From Methylobacter sp. (GTDB taxonomy: Bacteria; Pseudomonadota; Gammaproteobacteria; Methylococcales; Methylomonadaceae), in the NCBI GenBank assembly GCA_030653175.1, contig JAURZV010000002.1, forward strand, positions 49,106 through 113,105: a stretch of DNA of 64,000 nucleotides, given 5' to 3'. The notes below the pieces were generated by a model that was not told the DNA's origin, did no database searches, and worked only from the letters and a program-made list of their open reading frames with translations. Every line of letters begins with the position of its first letter. The first letter of the stretch is position 1. Positions 32,885 to 41,344 of the stretch are shown here, piece after piece. Position numbers and translations under genes: made by a program.

Positions 32885-34549
32885 ATGTTTTTTGCCAAGG
32901 ATTTTATTGAAACCGCTGAAGGGCTTATTTTTGCTGTGGTAGAGCAGGGTCTGGAAGGCGGCAAAGCGCTGTGTTTTTTGCGCTATGTGCTTACGCCTTC
33001 CGGCTGGAAAAAAGTCGCGACTGAGCAAGCCAATAATCTCCTGCAACAACAGCATCCCGATTATCTGCATTATTCCCCGGTTTTAGATGCGCATTTGCAT
33101 GCGGTTGCCGTAGACCGGATCGTCAAACATCATCAGCCCAAACACCGATTGCAACAGCTCATGCAGGCAACCCGGCATGATGCTGTCGAGCGGGATTTGT
33201 TCCGGTTGTGTGAATTGTTTGGGCAACACGGGCTGGATTTGGCGCAAACCGGCGTCACGGGCTCAATATTGGTTGGCGTGCAAAATCAAGATTCGGATAT
33301 TGATTTGGTTTGCTACGGCAGGGATGCTTTTCACCAATGCAGGGCAATTACCCGCAAGCTTATCGAACAGGGACATTTACAGGCCTTGAATGATCAGGAT
33401 TGGCAGCAATCTTACGAGCGCCGTTCATGCGATTTGAGTTTTGATGACTATGTCTGGCATGAACGGCGTAAATGCAACAAGGCCGTGATTAACGGCCGGA
33501 AATTCGATTTGAATTTTATCGATCATCGCGCAAGTTCTGAGGCTGTTGTGTATCAAAAATGCGGGGCGATTACTTTGCGGTGCAGGGTGATTGATGATGC
33601 TCACGGGTTCGATTATCCGGCTGAATTTAAAATAGATCATCAGCAGATCAATGCTATTGTCAGCTTTACGGCGACTTATACGGGGCAGGCTATTAAGGGT
33701 GAAATGGTCGAAGTGTCGGGCGTGCTGGAACAATCGGAACGAGGTGTTAAACGCATCGTAGTTGGTTCCAGCCGTGAAGCGCACGGGGAATATATCAAGG
33801 TTATTTCATGCGGTAGGATGGGTAGAGCGATAGCGAAGCCCATCGCATTGGCATTTGATAATGATGGGTTTCGGCTATCGCCTCTACCCATCCTACGAGC
33901 TGATTTTTCGGCGGTTATTTTCGATATGGACGGCTTGGTTTTGGATACCGAGAGTACGTACATTATCGCTTGGCAACAGGCTGCAAGCGCTATGGGCTAT
34001 GACTTTTCAGATGATTTTTGTCTGTCGCTATCAGGGCGTCATTATAAGGATGTAGAGCTGAAACTGATTGAATATTGCGGGGCTGAGTTTAATCTGAAAA
34101 CGTTTAATCGGTTAAGCGGCGATTTTTGGCGTGAACACGTTGATATTCACGGTGTAAAAATCAAACACGGCTTTATCGGATTGCTGGAATTGCTGATCCG
34201 GCAAAAAATACCCTATTGTTTGGCGACTAACAGCCCGGCGGCAAATGCGCTGGAATGTCTTGAACTGGCAGGAGTCGAAGAGGTTTTTTCAATCGTCGTC
34301 ACCCGCGATCACGTCCAGCACGGCAAGCCGGAACCGGACATTTTTTTAAAAGCCGCCGAGTTGTTGCAAGTAGACATCAGCCGGTGCCTGGTGATTGAAG
34401 ATTCTCATGCCGGTATCGTGGCGGCATCCAGAGCAGGGGCTGTTTCGGTGTTTATACCATCGATAGCGCAAGTCGATCCGCTGACAGTTGAACTATGCGA
34501 TTTGATGATCAGCGATTTGGAACAATTGACGAATGTCATTCGCGCTTAG
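32885..34549 (+). CDS. Nucleotidyltransferase-like protein fused to HAD phosphatase through a palindrome
   Basis: 554 residues from ATG 32885 (MFFAKDFIETAEGL); a GTG at 32867 lies inside a repeat. Residues 1-308 resemble an uncharacterised protein with a nucleotidyltransferase-type core (TGSILVGVQNQDSDIDLVCYG). Residues 340-554 form a HAD phosphoglycolate/beta-phosphoglucomutase-type phosphatase (FDMDGLVLDTES, LVIEDSHAGIVAA). Residues 309-339 (CGRMGRAIAKPIA...) are coded by the palindrome 33,813-33,896. Neither half is normally linked this way, so two neighbouring genes were probably joined by the insertion. It is the first gene of the H4MPT island; roles are unknown. Confidence 0.8.
   Translation: MFFAKDFIETAEGLIFAVVEQGLEGGKALCFLRYVLTPSGWKKVATEQANNLLQQQHPDYLHYSPVLDAHLHAVAVDRIVKHHQPKHRLQQLMQATRHDAVERDLFRLCELFGQHGLDLAQTGVTGSILVGVQNQDSDIDLVCYGRDAFHQCRAITRKLIEQGHLQALNDQDWQQSYERRSCDLSFDDYVWHERRKCNKAVINGRKFDLNFIDHRASSEAVVYQKCGAITLRCRVIDDAHGFDYPAEFKIDHQQINAIVSFTATYTGQAIKGEMVEVSGVLEQSERGVKRIVVGSSREAHGEYIKVISCGRMGRAIAKPIALAFDNDGFRLSPLPILRADFSAVIFDMDGLVLDTESTYIIAWQQAASAMGYDFSDDFCLSLSGRHYKDVELKLIEYCGAEFNLKTFNRLSGDFWREHVDIHGVKIKHGFIGLLELLIRQKIPYCLATNSPAANALECLELAGVEEVFSIVVTRDHVQHGKPEPDIFLKAAELLQVDISRCLVIEDSHAGIVAASRAGAVSVFIPSIAQVDPLTVELCDLMISDLEQLTNVIRA
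33813..33896. repeat. Palindrome bridging two genes
   Basis: GTAGGATGGGTAGAGCGATA... pairs with ...TATCGCCTCTACCCATCCTAC. The arms are about 32 bp around an 18-base centre. The same GTAGGATGGGT ends flank the element at 35,577. Confidence 0.9.
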
Positions 34550-34615
34550 TTCGCAGCCGTTAGGTCGATCATGTATACTTCCAGCTATTTTTTGCAGCAC
34601 AGCACAGCATAAGCC

Positions 34616-35578
34616 TTGATAGATCATCATTCTAAAATATCAGTCATTGCCCCTGCCAGATTGCACATGGGCTTCATCGATTTAAGCGGATCATTAGGCC
34701 GGCATTTCGGCAGCATCGGCGTTGCGCTTAATGAAATCAGCACCAGTCTGTCAGTAACCGGCGCCGAACAACTCACCATCAGCGGTCCCGCCGCACAGCG
34801 GGCAGAAAAGTGTGTGTCCATGTTGTGCGAAGCGCTGCACGTATCCGACAAACTCAATATAACCATTGAAACTGCGATTCCTGAGCATGTAGGCTTGGGT
34901 TCAGGCACGCAAATGTCCCTGGCAATCGGCGCGGCGCTTAATGAATTTTACGGCTTGGGGCTTAGCGTACGTGAAATCGCCGCCGTGACCGACCGGGGCT
35001 TGCGTTCCGGCATCGGCATCGGCGTTTTTGAACAAGGCGGGCTTGTTGTCGATGGCGGTCGCGGCGAAAAAACCATCACGCCACCGGTACTGGTGCACAT
35101 GGATGTGCCGGACGAGTGGCGGTTTATTCTGGTGTTCGATCAGCGAGGACAAGGTCTGCATGGGCAGCAGGAAGTTCAGGCCTTTAACGAACTGCCGCCT
35201 TTTCCTAGATCGGAAGCCGAGCGTTTATGCTATTTATTGCTGATGCAAGGTCTGCCCTCCGTAGCTGAAAACGACATTAGTAAATTCGGCGATGTGATTA
35301 GCCAGCTGCAACGCTCGGTCGGTGAACATTTCTCCTCGGCTCAGGGCGGTGTTTTCACCAGCCCTGAAGTTGCGTCAGCCATGCAATGGTTGGAACGGCA
35401 AGGCGCGGTGGCTATCGGTCAGACCTCATGGGGGCCGACCGGGTTTTGCGCTATTGACGGAGCCCAGTTGGCGGAATCAATTACTAATCAGGCCAGACAG
35501 GCGTTTGCGCATTTTGATAAGTTGAGTTTTGTTGTTGCCAGTGCTCGGAACAGTGGGGGCGATATTTTTGGTGTGTAG
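34616..35578 (+). CDS. mptG: Beta-ribofuranosylaminobenzene 5'-phosphate synthase (MptG type)
   Basis: 320 residues of the GHMP-like family. Seen are APARLHMGFIDLSGSLGRHFGSIGVAL, EHVGLGSGTQMSLAIGAAL and GLRSGIGIGVFEQGGLVVDGG. The enzyme condenses p-aminobenzoate with PRPP and decarboxylates, the committing step of H4MPT synthesis. The only start before the family motif is TTG 34616, without a strong ribosome site. The stop TAG lies in the first bases of the downstream palindromic element, so the last residues may be altered. Confidence 0.93.
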   Translation: MIDHHSKISVIAPARLHMGFIDLSGSLGRHFGSIGVALNEISTSLSVTGAEQLTISGPAAQRAEKCVSMLCEALHVSDKLNITIETAIPEHVGLGSGTQMSLAIGAALNEFYGLGLSVREIAAVTDRGLRSGIGIGVFEQGGLVVDGGRGEKTITPPVLVHMDVPDEWRFILVFDQRGQGLHGQQEVQAFNELPPFPRSEAERLCYLLLMQGLPSVAENDISKFGDVISQLQRSVGEHFSSAQGGVFTSPEVASAMQWLERQGAVAIGQTSWGPTGFCAIDGAQLAESITNQARQAFAHFDKLSFVVASARNSGGDIFGV

Positions 35579-35735
35579 GATGGGTACGACTGCATGGACA
35601 GATATTTGCTCCTGCAATATTTGCATTCCACACGTCCATGTGGGTTATGCAGGAGGTAGAATCGCGTTTGGAACTGCGATCGAGAGCAACGCAGGGAGCA
35701 GTTGCCGAGAGCGACAGCAAAACCCATCATTCCGA
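35577..35735. repeat. Composite palindromic element between mptG and orf17-type gene
   Basis: The outer ends TAGGATGGGTA and AACCCATCATTCC enclose a long CGACTGCATGG... to ...GTTGCCGAG element (35,587-35,709). That element carries extra internal hairpins, including ATTCCACACGTCCATGTGGG and TCGCGTTTGGAACTGCGA. Confidence 0.8.
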
Positions 35736-35767
35736 ATCAGGAACGGCATGTAATATAGGGCGATAGC

Positions 35768-36925
35768 GTGGAAACGATGTTGATAGTCGCCGGCTCAGGA
35801 CGTATGCTGGCACAGGCCGCAAAAAACGCGGGCTTAAGGCCGCTGGTTATTGATCTGTTTGCCGATCTGGACACGCAAGGCTACGCGGAAGATTTTCGTC
35901 AGGTAAAGTCATTAGCAGAACAAGACTTGGCTCCTGCCGTAGATTATTTTGTCGAACGCTATGCAGTAACCCGTGTCATTTACGGCAGCGGCTTTGAATG
36001 TTATTCGGAAAGCCTGTATTACCTGAGTAGTCGGTTGATTATGCTGGGCAATCATCCTGACACCTTTGCAAGACAACTGGATAAACCGGCGTTTTTTTCG
36101 ACTTTGGATGAGTTAAACATTTCGTATCCCGAGGTTGTTTTCAGCGCGCCAGAATACGTCGATGAGTGGCTTCTTAAGCCTATGCAAGGGCAGGGCGGTA
36201 TTGGAATAAAACGTTATCAAGCCGATGACGCTGTAATGGCGTCTGTTTACTGGCAAAAATTTCAAGCCGGTACGCCACATTCGGTGCTGTTTTTGGCTGA
36301 CGGAAAACAGGTGCAGGTCATCGGTTTTAACAGTCAGTGGTCTGTGAGTTTAAGCGAGACGCAGGAATTTGTTTTTTCAGGCGTGAGCAATAGCGCTGAT
36401 CTGTCGGATGCGCACAAAGCAGTGATAACAAACTGGCTAAAACAAATGGTTCCGGTGTTTGCGCTAAAAGGCTTAAATTCGCTGGATTTTATTCATGCGG
36501 ATGATTGCAGTTATGTTCTCGAAATCAATCCACGGCCCTCAGCCAGTATGCAGTTATATGATGAGGATTTGCTTGTCCGGCATATTCGATCCTGTGTGGA
36601 AGGAACTTTACTTGCCCAACGCGGTAAGGCGCAATCTGTATCTGTGGGGGCGACTTCAGTCGCCCAGCTTCTGGTGACAGGGCGACAGAAGTAGCCCCCA
36701 CAGAGTGAGAGCGGCTATCAAATCGTTTATGCCGAACGTGATTTAACCATTCCAGAGCGATTCGAATGGCCCGGATGGTGTATGGATTTGCCGGCGTTCG
36801 GTTCATTTATTCCCACAGGGCGGCCGATTTGCAGTATTATTGCCCACCAAAAAAACTCACGGTCGGTTGCAGATCAGCTGCTGACTAAACAACAACTTAT
36901 CATTAATAAACTAGAAAGGTTTTGA
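35768..36925 (+). pseudogene. ATP-grasp H4MPT-pathway gene (orf17 type), interrupted by in-frame amber in a palindrome
   Basis: From GTG 35768 (or ATG 35777) the product is 308 residues. It has an ATP-grasp core (DEWLLKPMQGQGGIGIKRY, SLDFIHADDCSYVLEINPRPSAS), like the orf17 protein next to mch in methylotrophs. After residue 290 the frame enters a palindrome and stops at TAG 36692. In the same frame the family C-terminus resumes: YAERDLTIPERFEWPGW, then CMDLPAFGSFIPTGRPICSI, to TGA 36925, 6 bp before mch. The insertion length keeps the frame; only the amber blocks it. The truncated protein may still work, or readthrough may occur. Confidence 0.85.
36644..36701. repeat. Palindrome carrying the amber codon
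   Basis: GTGGGGGCGACTTCAGTCGCC at the left pairs with GGGCGACAGAAGTAGCCCCCAC at the right. The family (shaped like the 23,841 element) contributes the TAG. Confidence 0.9.
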
Positions 36926-36930
36926 CCCTC

Positions 36931-37914
36931 ATGGAATATACAGCCAGCGTTAATAAATTGACCCAGCCCTTGGTGCAGCATTTGCTCGATAATGCGGACA
37001 AATTGCGTTTAGGCGTGGAAAAGTTAGCCAATGGCTGCACCATCATTGACGCGGGTATTAAAGTACCGGGCGGAATCGAGGCGGGGCGTATTATTGCTGA
37101 AATTTGTCTCGGCGGCATGGGGACTGTAACCATCAATCACAGCACTTATACCGATAACTGGCCATTGTCTGTAAACGTACACACAGGGAACCCGGTTCTG
37201 GGCTGTTTGGGTAGCCAATATGCAGGCTGGAGCTTGTCTCATGAGAAATATTACGCGTTAGGTTCAGGGCCTGCACGGGCAATGGCAACCAAGTTGAAAG
37301 ACGGTAAGCAGGAACCGGTTGAAGAGTTGTACAAGGAATTGGGTTATCAGGACAGCAATGATTCCACTGTCTTAGTGATTGAAAATGATGCAGTGCCGCC
37401 GGTTGAAATCGTTGAAAAAGTCGCCGCCGCCTGTAAGGTTGATCCATCCAAACTGACCATCATCGTCACTCCGACCAGCAGTTTGGCCGGTGGCGTGCAA
37501 GTGGTTGCCAGGGTGCTTGAAGTGGCTATGCACAAGGCTCATGCCTTGCATTTTCCATTGGAAAATATCATCGACGGTAGCGGCAGCGCGCCTATCTGTC
37601 CTCCGCATCCGAATTTTGTCAAAGCGATGGGGCGCACCAATGATGCGATTTTGTTTGCCGGTCAGGTGCATATCTTTGTAAAAGGCAGCGACGAAGAGGC
37701 TGAAAAACTGGCTAATGAACTGCCCAGTTCAACCTCTAAAGATTACGGCAAACCGTTTGCGGATATCTTCAAGCAGTATGAATACGACTTTTTTAAGATT
37801 GATGCAATGTTGTTCAGTCCGGCCAGCGTTATTGTGACTGCGGTTGAGTCCGGCAAAAGTTTCCGCGCAGGCAAGCTGGATAATGCTTTGTTGGATCAGT
37901 CGTTTGGGGCGTAG
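36931..37914 (+). CDS. mch: Methenyltetrahydromethanopterin cyclohydrolase
   Basis: 327 residues, the standard Mch length. It starts [25 protein letters not shown] after an AGAAAGG ribosome site; an in-frame TTG at 36922 is not needed. Family segments are [42 protein letters not shown] and GSGPARAMA. It interconverts methenyl- and formyl-H4MPT in formaldehyde oxidation to formate. It lies in the orf17-mch-orf5-orf7-fae order known from methylotrophs. Confidence 0.97.
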   Translation: MEYTASVNKLTQPLVQHLLDNADKLRLGVEKLANGCTIIDAGIKVPGGIEAGRIIAEICLGGMGTVTINHSTYTDNWPLSVNVHTGNPVLGCLGSQYAGWSLSHEKYYALGSGPARAMATKLKDGKQEPVEELYKELGYQDSNDSTVLVIENDAVPPVEIVEKVAAACKVDPSKLTIIVTPTSSLAGGVQVVARVLEVAMHKAHALHFPLENIIDGSGSAPICPPHPNFVKAMGRTNDAILFAGQVHIFVKGSDEEAEKLANELPSSTSKDYGKPFADIFKQYEYDFFKIDAMLFSPASVIVTAVESGKSFRAGKLDNALLDQSFGA

Positions 37915-37923
37915 AGCGTAGGC

Positions 37924-38826
37924 GTGGGTCGAATAGCGATTTTTACCGATGATCCCGGCTGGCATGGCAAACAATTAAGCTTGGCCTTTGCCAGTCGCGG
38001 CTATACCTGCGATTACGTTTCGCTGACAGAATGCCGGTTTGCAATCGAACCCGGTAGGCTGCCGATCTTTATTCCAGGTTTTGAACACGAACTTCCCGAT
38101 GCGGCTTTTGTGCGCGGCGTACCCGGCGGTTCGCTTGAAGAAGTGGTGTTGTATCTGGATATCCTGCATGCGCTAAAAGCGATGGCGATTCCTGTCTACA
38201 ATGACGGGCATGCGGTAGAGCGCAGTGTCGATAAGGCCATGACCAGTTTTTTACTGCACAATGCCGGATTGCCCACGCCGATGACTTGGGTGTTGCGTGA
38301 CCGGGAGGAAGCGTTAAGAATTGCGGAAACCGAATTAAAACAGGGTAACTTGCTGATCAGCAAGCCCTTGTTTGGCTCGCAGGGCGAAGGCATACGCCGG
38401 ATTGAAAAAACGACCGACTTGTTCTGGCTGACCGGTAGTCATGGCGTTTATTATCTGCAACGTTTCGTTCATTGCGAAGGAGTCGGTTTTTCCGATCATC
38501 GCGTATTTGTGATTAACGGTCGTGCGGTTGCCGCAATGCGCAGACGCGGAAAATTCTGGCTCAATAACGTTGCCCGTGGCGCGACCTGCGAGCTGATTGA
38601 TTTGGAACCCGAAATGGTGGATTTGGCCGTTAAAGCGGTGACTGCGTTAGCGATGGATTATGCCGGAGTCGATATTATTCGGGATAGGGACGGACGTTGT
38701 ACGGTCATTGAAGTTAACAGCATACCGGCCTGGAAAGGACTGGAAAGCGTTTGCGGTGTCAATATTGCCGAGCTGATGGCAGATGATTTGATCACCCGTA
38801 AGATCAACAAAAAACTGAATTATTAA
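37924..38826 (+). CDS. RimK-like ATP-grasp protein (methylotroph orf5)
   Basis: 300 residues from GTG 37924, 9 bp after mch. It has an ATP-grasp/RimK fold: AVERSVDKAMTSFLLHNAGLPTPMTW, LLISKPLFGSQGEGIRRI, and the metal-binding end VIEVNSIPAWKGLESV. RimK-type ligases join amino acids to carboxylates; in methanogens a relative (MptN) adds glutamate to H4MPT. In methylotrophs orf5 is needed for H4MPT-linked growth, but its reaction is not certain. Confidence 0.9.
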   Translation: MGRIAIFTDDPGWHGKQLSLAFASRGYTCDYVSLTECRFAIEPGRLPIFIPGFEHELPDAAFVRGVPGGSLEEVVLYLDILHALKAMAIPVYNDGHAVERSVDKAMTSFLLHNAGLPTPMTWVLRDREEALRIAETELKQGNLLISKPLFGSQGEGIRRIEKTTDLFWLTGSHGVYYLQRFVHCEGVGFSDHRVFVINGRAVAAMRRRGKFWLNNVARGATCELIDLEPEMVDLAVKAVTALAMDYAGVDIIRDRDGRCTVIEVNSIPAWKGLESVCGVNIAELMADDLITRKINKKLNY

Positions 38827-38831
38827 GCCGC

Positions 38832-39683
38832 ATGATAATTTCCTCCGAACAACTCAGCGAACTTTACCGGCAAGCCTGCGAGGTTGACGTGCAGGCATTT
38901 AAGCCCGGCAATGTCAGTGTTTATGCGGATGGTCATGATATGACCGTAGCCGATTTTAGAACCAGCGCCAAGGTCAGCGCGGAGCCTCTTTGCAATCCCG
39001 ATTATTCATTGGGCGAGAAAATCTATTATGCCGTCAAGGCAACGCGGGAGGCGGTAGGATGCAATACCAATCTGGGTATTATTTTGCTTTGTGCGCCACT
39101 GATTCAGGCAATCAGCGGCAAACCTTCCGGGCTAACTCTAAGACAAGCGGTAAGTAAGGTTATTACAGGCACAACGATAGAAGATGCTGACTGGGTTTTT
39201 AAGGCCATAACACTAGCGTCACCGGGTGGTTTGGGCAGTTCCGATCAACAGGATGTCAATGAAAAAGCCTCAGTTACATTAACTGAGGCGATGAAAATAG
39301 CCAGCGCAAAAGATCGTATTGCGCTCCAATACACAACTGATTATCAAGATATTTTTAATTTCCTACTTTTAAGGTATAATATTGGACTTGATCGATGGGG
39401 TGACAGGAATTGGGCTGCGGTGGCGGTGTATGCTGACATGCTGAGTCAATTTCCCGATAGTCATATCGAAAGGAAATACGGAGATCAGTACTCTGAGATG
39501 ATAGCTGCCAAAATGGCCCAGCTCAGTGAGGAGCTGTCTAAAACTGATAATCCTGAGCAAATAAAGCCGTTGCTTTTTTGTCTGGATCAGGAGCTTAAGC
39601 TTTATGATATAAATCCGGGTACTACAGCCGACATGATTGTGGCGACAGTATTAACGGCATTTTTAGAGGATCTTAATCAGTAA
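38832..39683 (+). CDS. CitG-like triphosphoribosyl-dephospho-CoA synthase family protein (methylotroph orf7)
   Basis: 283 residues, 5 bp after orf5. The family motifs are EVDVQAFKPGNVSVYADGHDM (a version of the CitG KPGNVS motif), CNTNLGIILLCAPL, and ASPGGLGSSDQQDV. CitG/MdcB enzymes build the CoA-derived prosthetic group of citrate or malonate lyases. In methylotrophs this relative is found only with the H4MPT cluster and its substrate is unknown to me. The TAA stop lies inside an 18-bp dyad upstream of fae. Confidence 0.9.
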   Translation: MIISSEQLSELYRQACEVDVQAFKPGNVSVYADGHDMTVADFRTSAKVSAEPLCNPDYSLGEKIYYAVKATREAVGCNTNLGIILLCAPLIQAISGKPSGLTLRQAVSKVITGTTIEDADWVFKAITLASPGGLGSSDQQDVNEKASVTLTEAMKIASAKDRIALQYTTDYQDIFNFLLLRYNIGLDRWGDRNWAAVAVYADMLSQFPDSHIERKYGDQYSEMIAAKMAQLSEELSKTDNPEQIKPLLFCLDQELKLYDINPGTTADMIVATVLTAFLEDLNQ

Positions 39684-39696
39684 CAATACTGTTACT
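39679..39696. promoter_or_regulatory. Perfect dyad between orf7 and fae
   Basis: AGTAACA-ATAC-TGTTACT. It covers the orf7 stop and lies about 100 bp before the fae start. It could be an operator for fae or a weak attenuator; no T tract follows. Confidence 0.45.
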
Positions 39697-39800
39697 AATA
39701 GGGCTTCAAAAGGAATTTGTTAAAAACAAATAAGGGGACATTAATAATGTCGATAGTAGATTCAATTTTTTCATTTTTTTCTTCACAGGGGATAATAAGC

Positions 39801-40310
39801 ATGGCTAAGATTAATAAATTATGCGTTGGCGAATCTTTAGTTGGTGAAGGCAACGAAGTTGCTCACATCGATTTGATGGTTGGACCACGTGGTTCAGCTG
39901 CTGAAACAGCATTCGCAAACTGCTTGACAAACAACAAAGACGGCTTTTCCAGCTTGTTAGCTGTTGTTGCACCTAACTTGATGGTAAAACCTTCAACTGT
40001 TATGTTCAACAAAGTAACAATCAAAGGCGCAAAGCAAGCTGTTCAAATGTTTGGCCCAGCACAACGCGGTGTTGCTATGGCTGTTGCTGATTGTGTAGAA
40101 GACGGCACAATCCCTGCTGCTGAAGCTGATGATTTATTCGTATCAGTTGGTGTATTCATTCACTGGGCTGCAGAAGACGATGCTAAAATCCAACAATACA
40201 ACTACGAAGCTACTAAAGAAGCTCTGAAACGCGCTATTGCCGGATCTCCTACTGCTGCTGAAGTTGTTGCAGCTAAAGGTACTGCTGTACATCCATTCGC
40301 TGCTAACTAA
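39801..40310 (+). CDS. fae: Formaldehyde-activating enzyme
   Basis: 169 residues ([20 protein letters not shown]...), the normal Fae length. It contains [18 protein letters not shown] with the catalytic-site histidine, and ends AVHPFAAN. It condenses formaldehyde with H4MPT to methylene-H4MPT. ATG 39801 has an AGGGG ribosome site. An in-frame ATG at 39747, also with a GGGG site, would add 18 hydrophobic residues ([18 protein letters not shown]). Codon use differs from its neighbours (mostly GCT, GTT, CCA), as expected for a very highly expressed gene. A strong terminator follows. Confidence 0.97.
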   Translation: MAKINKLCVGESLVGEGNEVAHIDLMVGPRGSAAETAFANCLTNNKDGFSSLLAVVAPNLMVKPSTVMFNKVTIKGAKQAVQMFGPAQRGVAMAVADCVEDGTIPAAEADDLFVSVGVFIHWAAEDDAKIQQYNYEATKEALKRAIAGSPTAAEVVAAKGTAVHPFAAN

Positions 40311-40333
40311 GTTTTATTTAGTTATCAAGAATG

Positions 40334-41173
40334 CTAAAAATACCCCGACTTACGGGGTATTTTTTTGCCTACAGGATTTGTAGGTAAGGGGCGTGAGCAC
40401 GACTGCATGGATGCAGGAAGTAGAGCACCAAAAGTAGGCGCTTTAGGCGACGCAGGAGCGGTTGCCGAGGGAGCGGAAGCTTTGCCTGAAATTTTTGCAA
40501 TATCTTCAGATTTAATAGTGCGTGAGTGCAACGCGCTGGCAACAAGTGCTTGATGAATTCCCGCCTTACTCAAAAGCACACAATCCTGTTTATTTCTTAT
40601 ACCGCCTGCGGCGATAAAATTATTGTCCGGATATTGCCTGCAAAACTCAGTTAGTTTGTTCAGGTCGGGGCCATGGCTGCTGCCTACGCGCTCCAACGTC
40701 ATGATGATGATATTTTCCGGCCAAAAAGTGTGGTCGGAAAAAAGACTGTCTGCGCCCAAAGCATTTGCATTTGAATAGTCCAGCGAAAGAATAAAGTTGT
40801 TTTTATAGGCTTTGATTTCTGAAATAGTATCATTTCGATAAGATTCACTTCCCAAAACAGGCAGAGTGTTGCCGGGAAGTTGTGCGTCCGCGTCATATTT
40901 TTGATAACCCTTGTCTATCCAGAATGTTATTTGCGGAAAACGAGTCAGCACGTCAGCTATTAAATGGTTATGGTCGCCTTGATGAGTAATCGCATTCAGG
41001 TCTGCAATATAAAAGGTACCAAACTCATAAACACCCAGGAATGCCTCAATAACCTGAAAAATATCAGATGATTTGCACAAGTCAGTGTTAATGGGTTGAT
41101 AGTGCTCACGATGGCCTTGCCGGGCGTGAACTACGACACCGTTTTTTAAATCTATTACCGGGATTATTTTCAT
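40334..41173 (-). CDS. HisA/HisF-like TIM-barrel protein of the H4MPT cluster
   Basis: 279 residues from ATG 41173 (MKIIPVIDLKNGVVVHARQG); the frame is open further upstream only through a repeat. It belongs to the HisA/HisF-related barrel proteins found in methanogens and methylotrophs; seen are FYIADLNAI, LSLDYSN, and FIAAGGIRNKQD. The function is unknown, and a role in H4MPT or methanofuran synthesis is inferred from position. The last about 45 residues (SAPSATAPASPKAPT... to end) are coded by the 70-bp repeat at 40,400 and by the fae terminator, so the native C-terminus was probably replaced. Confidence 0.88.
   Translation of the reverse strand: MKIIPVIDLKNGVVVHARQGHREHYQPINTDLCKSSDIFQVIEAFLGVYEFGTFYIADLNAITHQGDHNHLIADVLTRFPQITFWIDKGYQKYDADAQLPGNTLPVLGSESYRNDTISEIKAYKNNFILSLDYSNANALGADSLFSDHTFWPENIIIMTLERVGSSHGPDLNKLTEFCRQYPDNNFIAAGGIRNKQDCVLLSKAGIHQALVASALHSRTIKSEDIAKISGKASAPSATAPASPKAPTFGALLPASMQSCSRPLPTNPVGKKIPRKSGYF
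40336..40367 (+). terminator. Intrinsic terminator of fae
   Basis: The hairpin ATACCCCG-ACTT-CGGGGTAT (with A/T continuation) is followed by TTTTTTT, 26 bp after the fae stop. The convergent HisA-like gene ends within it. Confidence 0.9.
40400..40469. repeat. 70-bp mobile-looking repeat (CGACTGCATGG family), filled site
   Basis: It starts CGACTGCATGGATGCAGG and ends GCGGTTGCCGAG. It splits a host repeat that reads GGGGCGTGAGCA before it and GGAGCGGAAGCTTT after it. The undivided host sequence is at 41,228-41,251. No target duplication is visible. Confidence 0.9.
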
Positions 41174-41201
41174 AAAAGAACAAGGCTTGAGGCCAAAACG
41201 A

Positions 41202-41296
41202 GCTTTGCCTACACGGATGTAGGTAAGGGGCGTGAGCAGGAGCGGAAGCTTTGGACTCCAAAAAATACAGATGCCGGAGTTCAAAGCTTGCTTTGG
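41202..41296. repeat. Host repeat without the 70-bp insert, plus CAAGCTTTGGACTCC palindrome
   Basis: GTAGGTAAGGGGCGTGAGCA runs straight into GGAGCGGAAGCTTT (junction at 41,239/41,240). The following GAAGCTTTGGACTCC...GGAGTTCAAAGCTTGC palindrome matches 15,793-15,840. Confidence 0.85.
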
Positions 41297-41344
41297 ACTG
41301 GTGATACAATATTACATTCTATTTTATAGTTGTTTTTGAGTATT

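Noticed and set aside
30976..36694. Amber codons as sense (stop-codon reassignment)
   Set aside because: TAG is the natural terminator of mch, mptG and others here; the two internal TAGs are better explained by mutation and repeat insertion.
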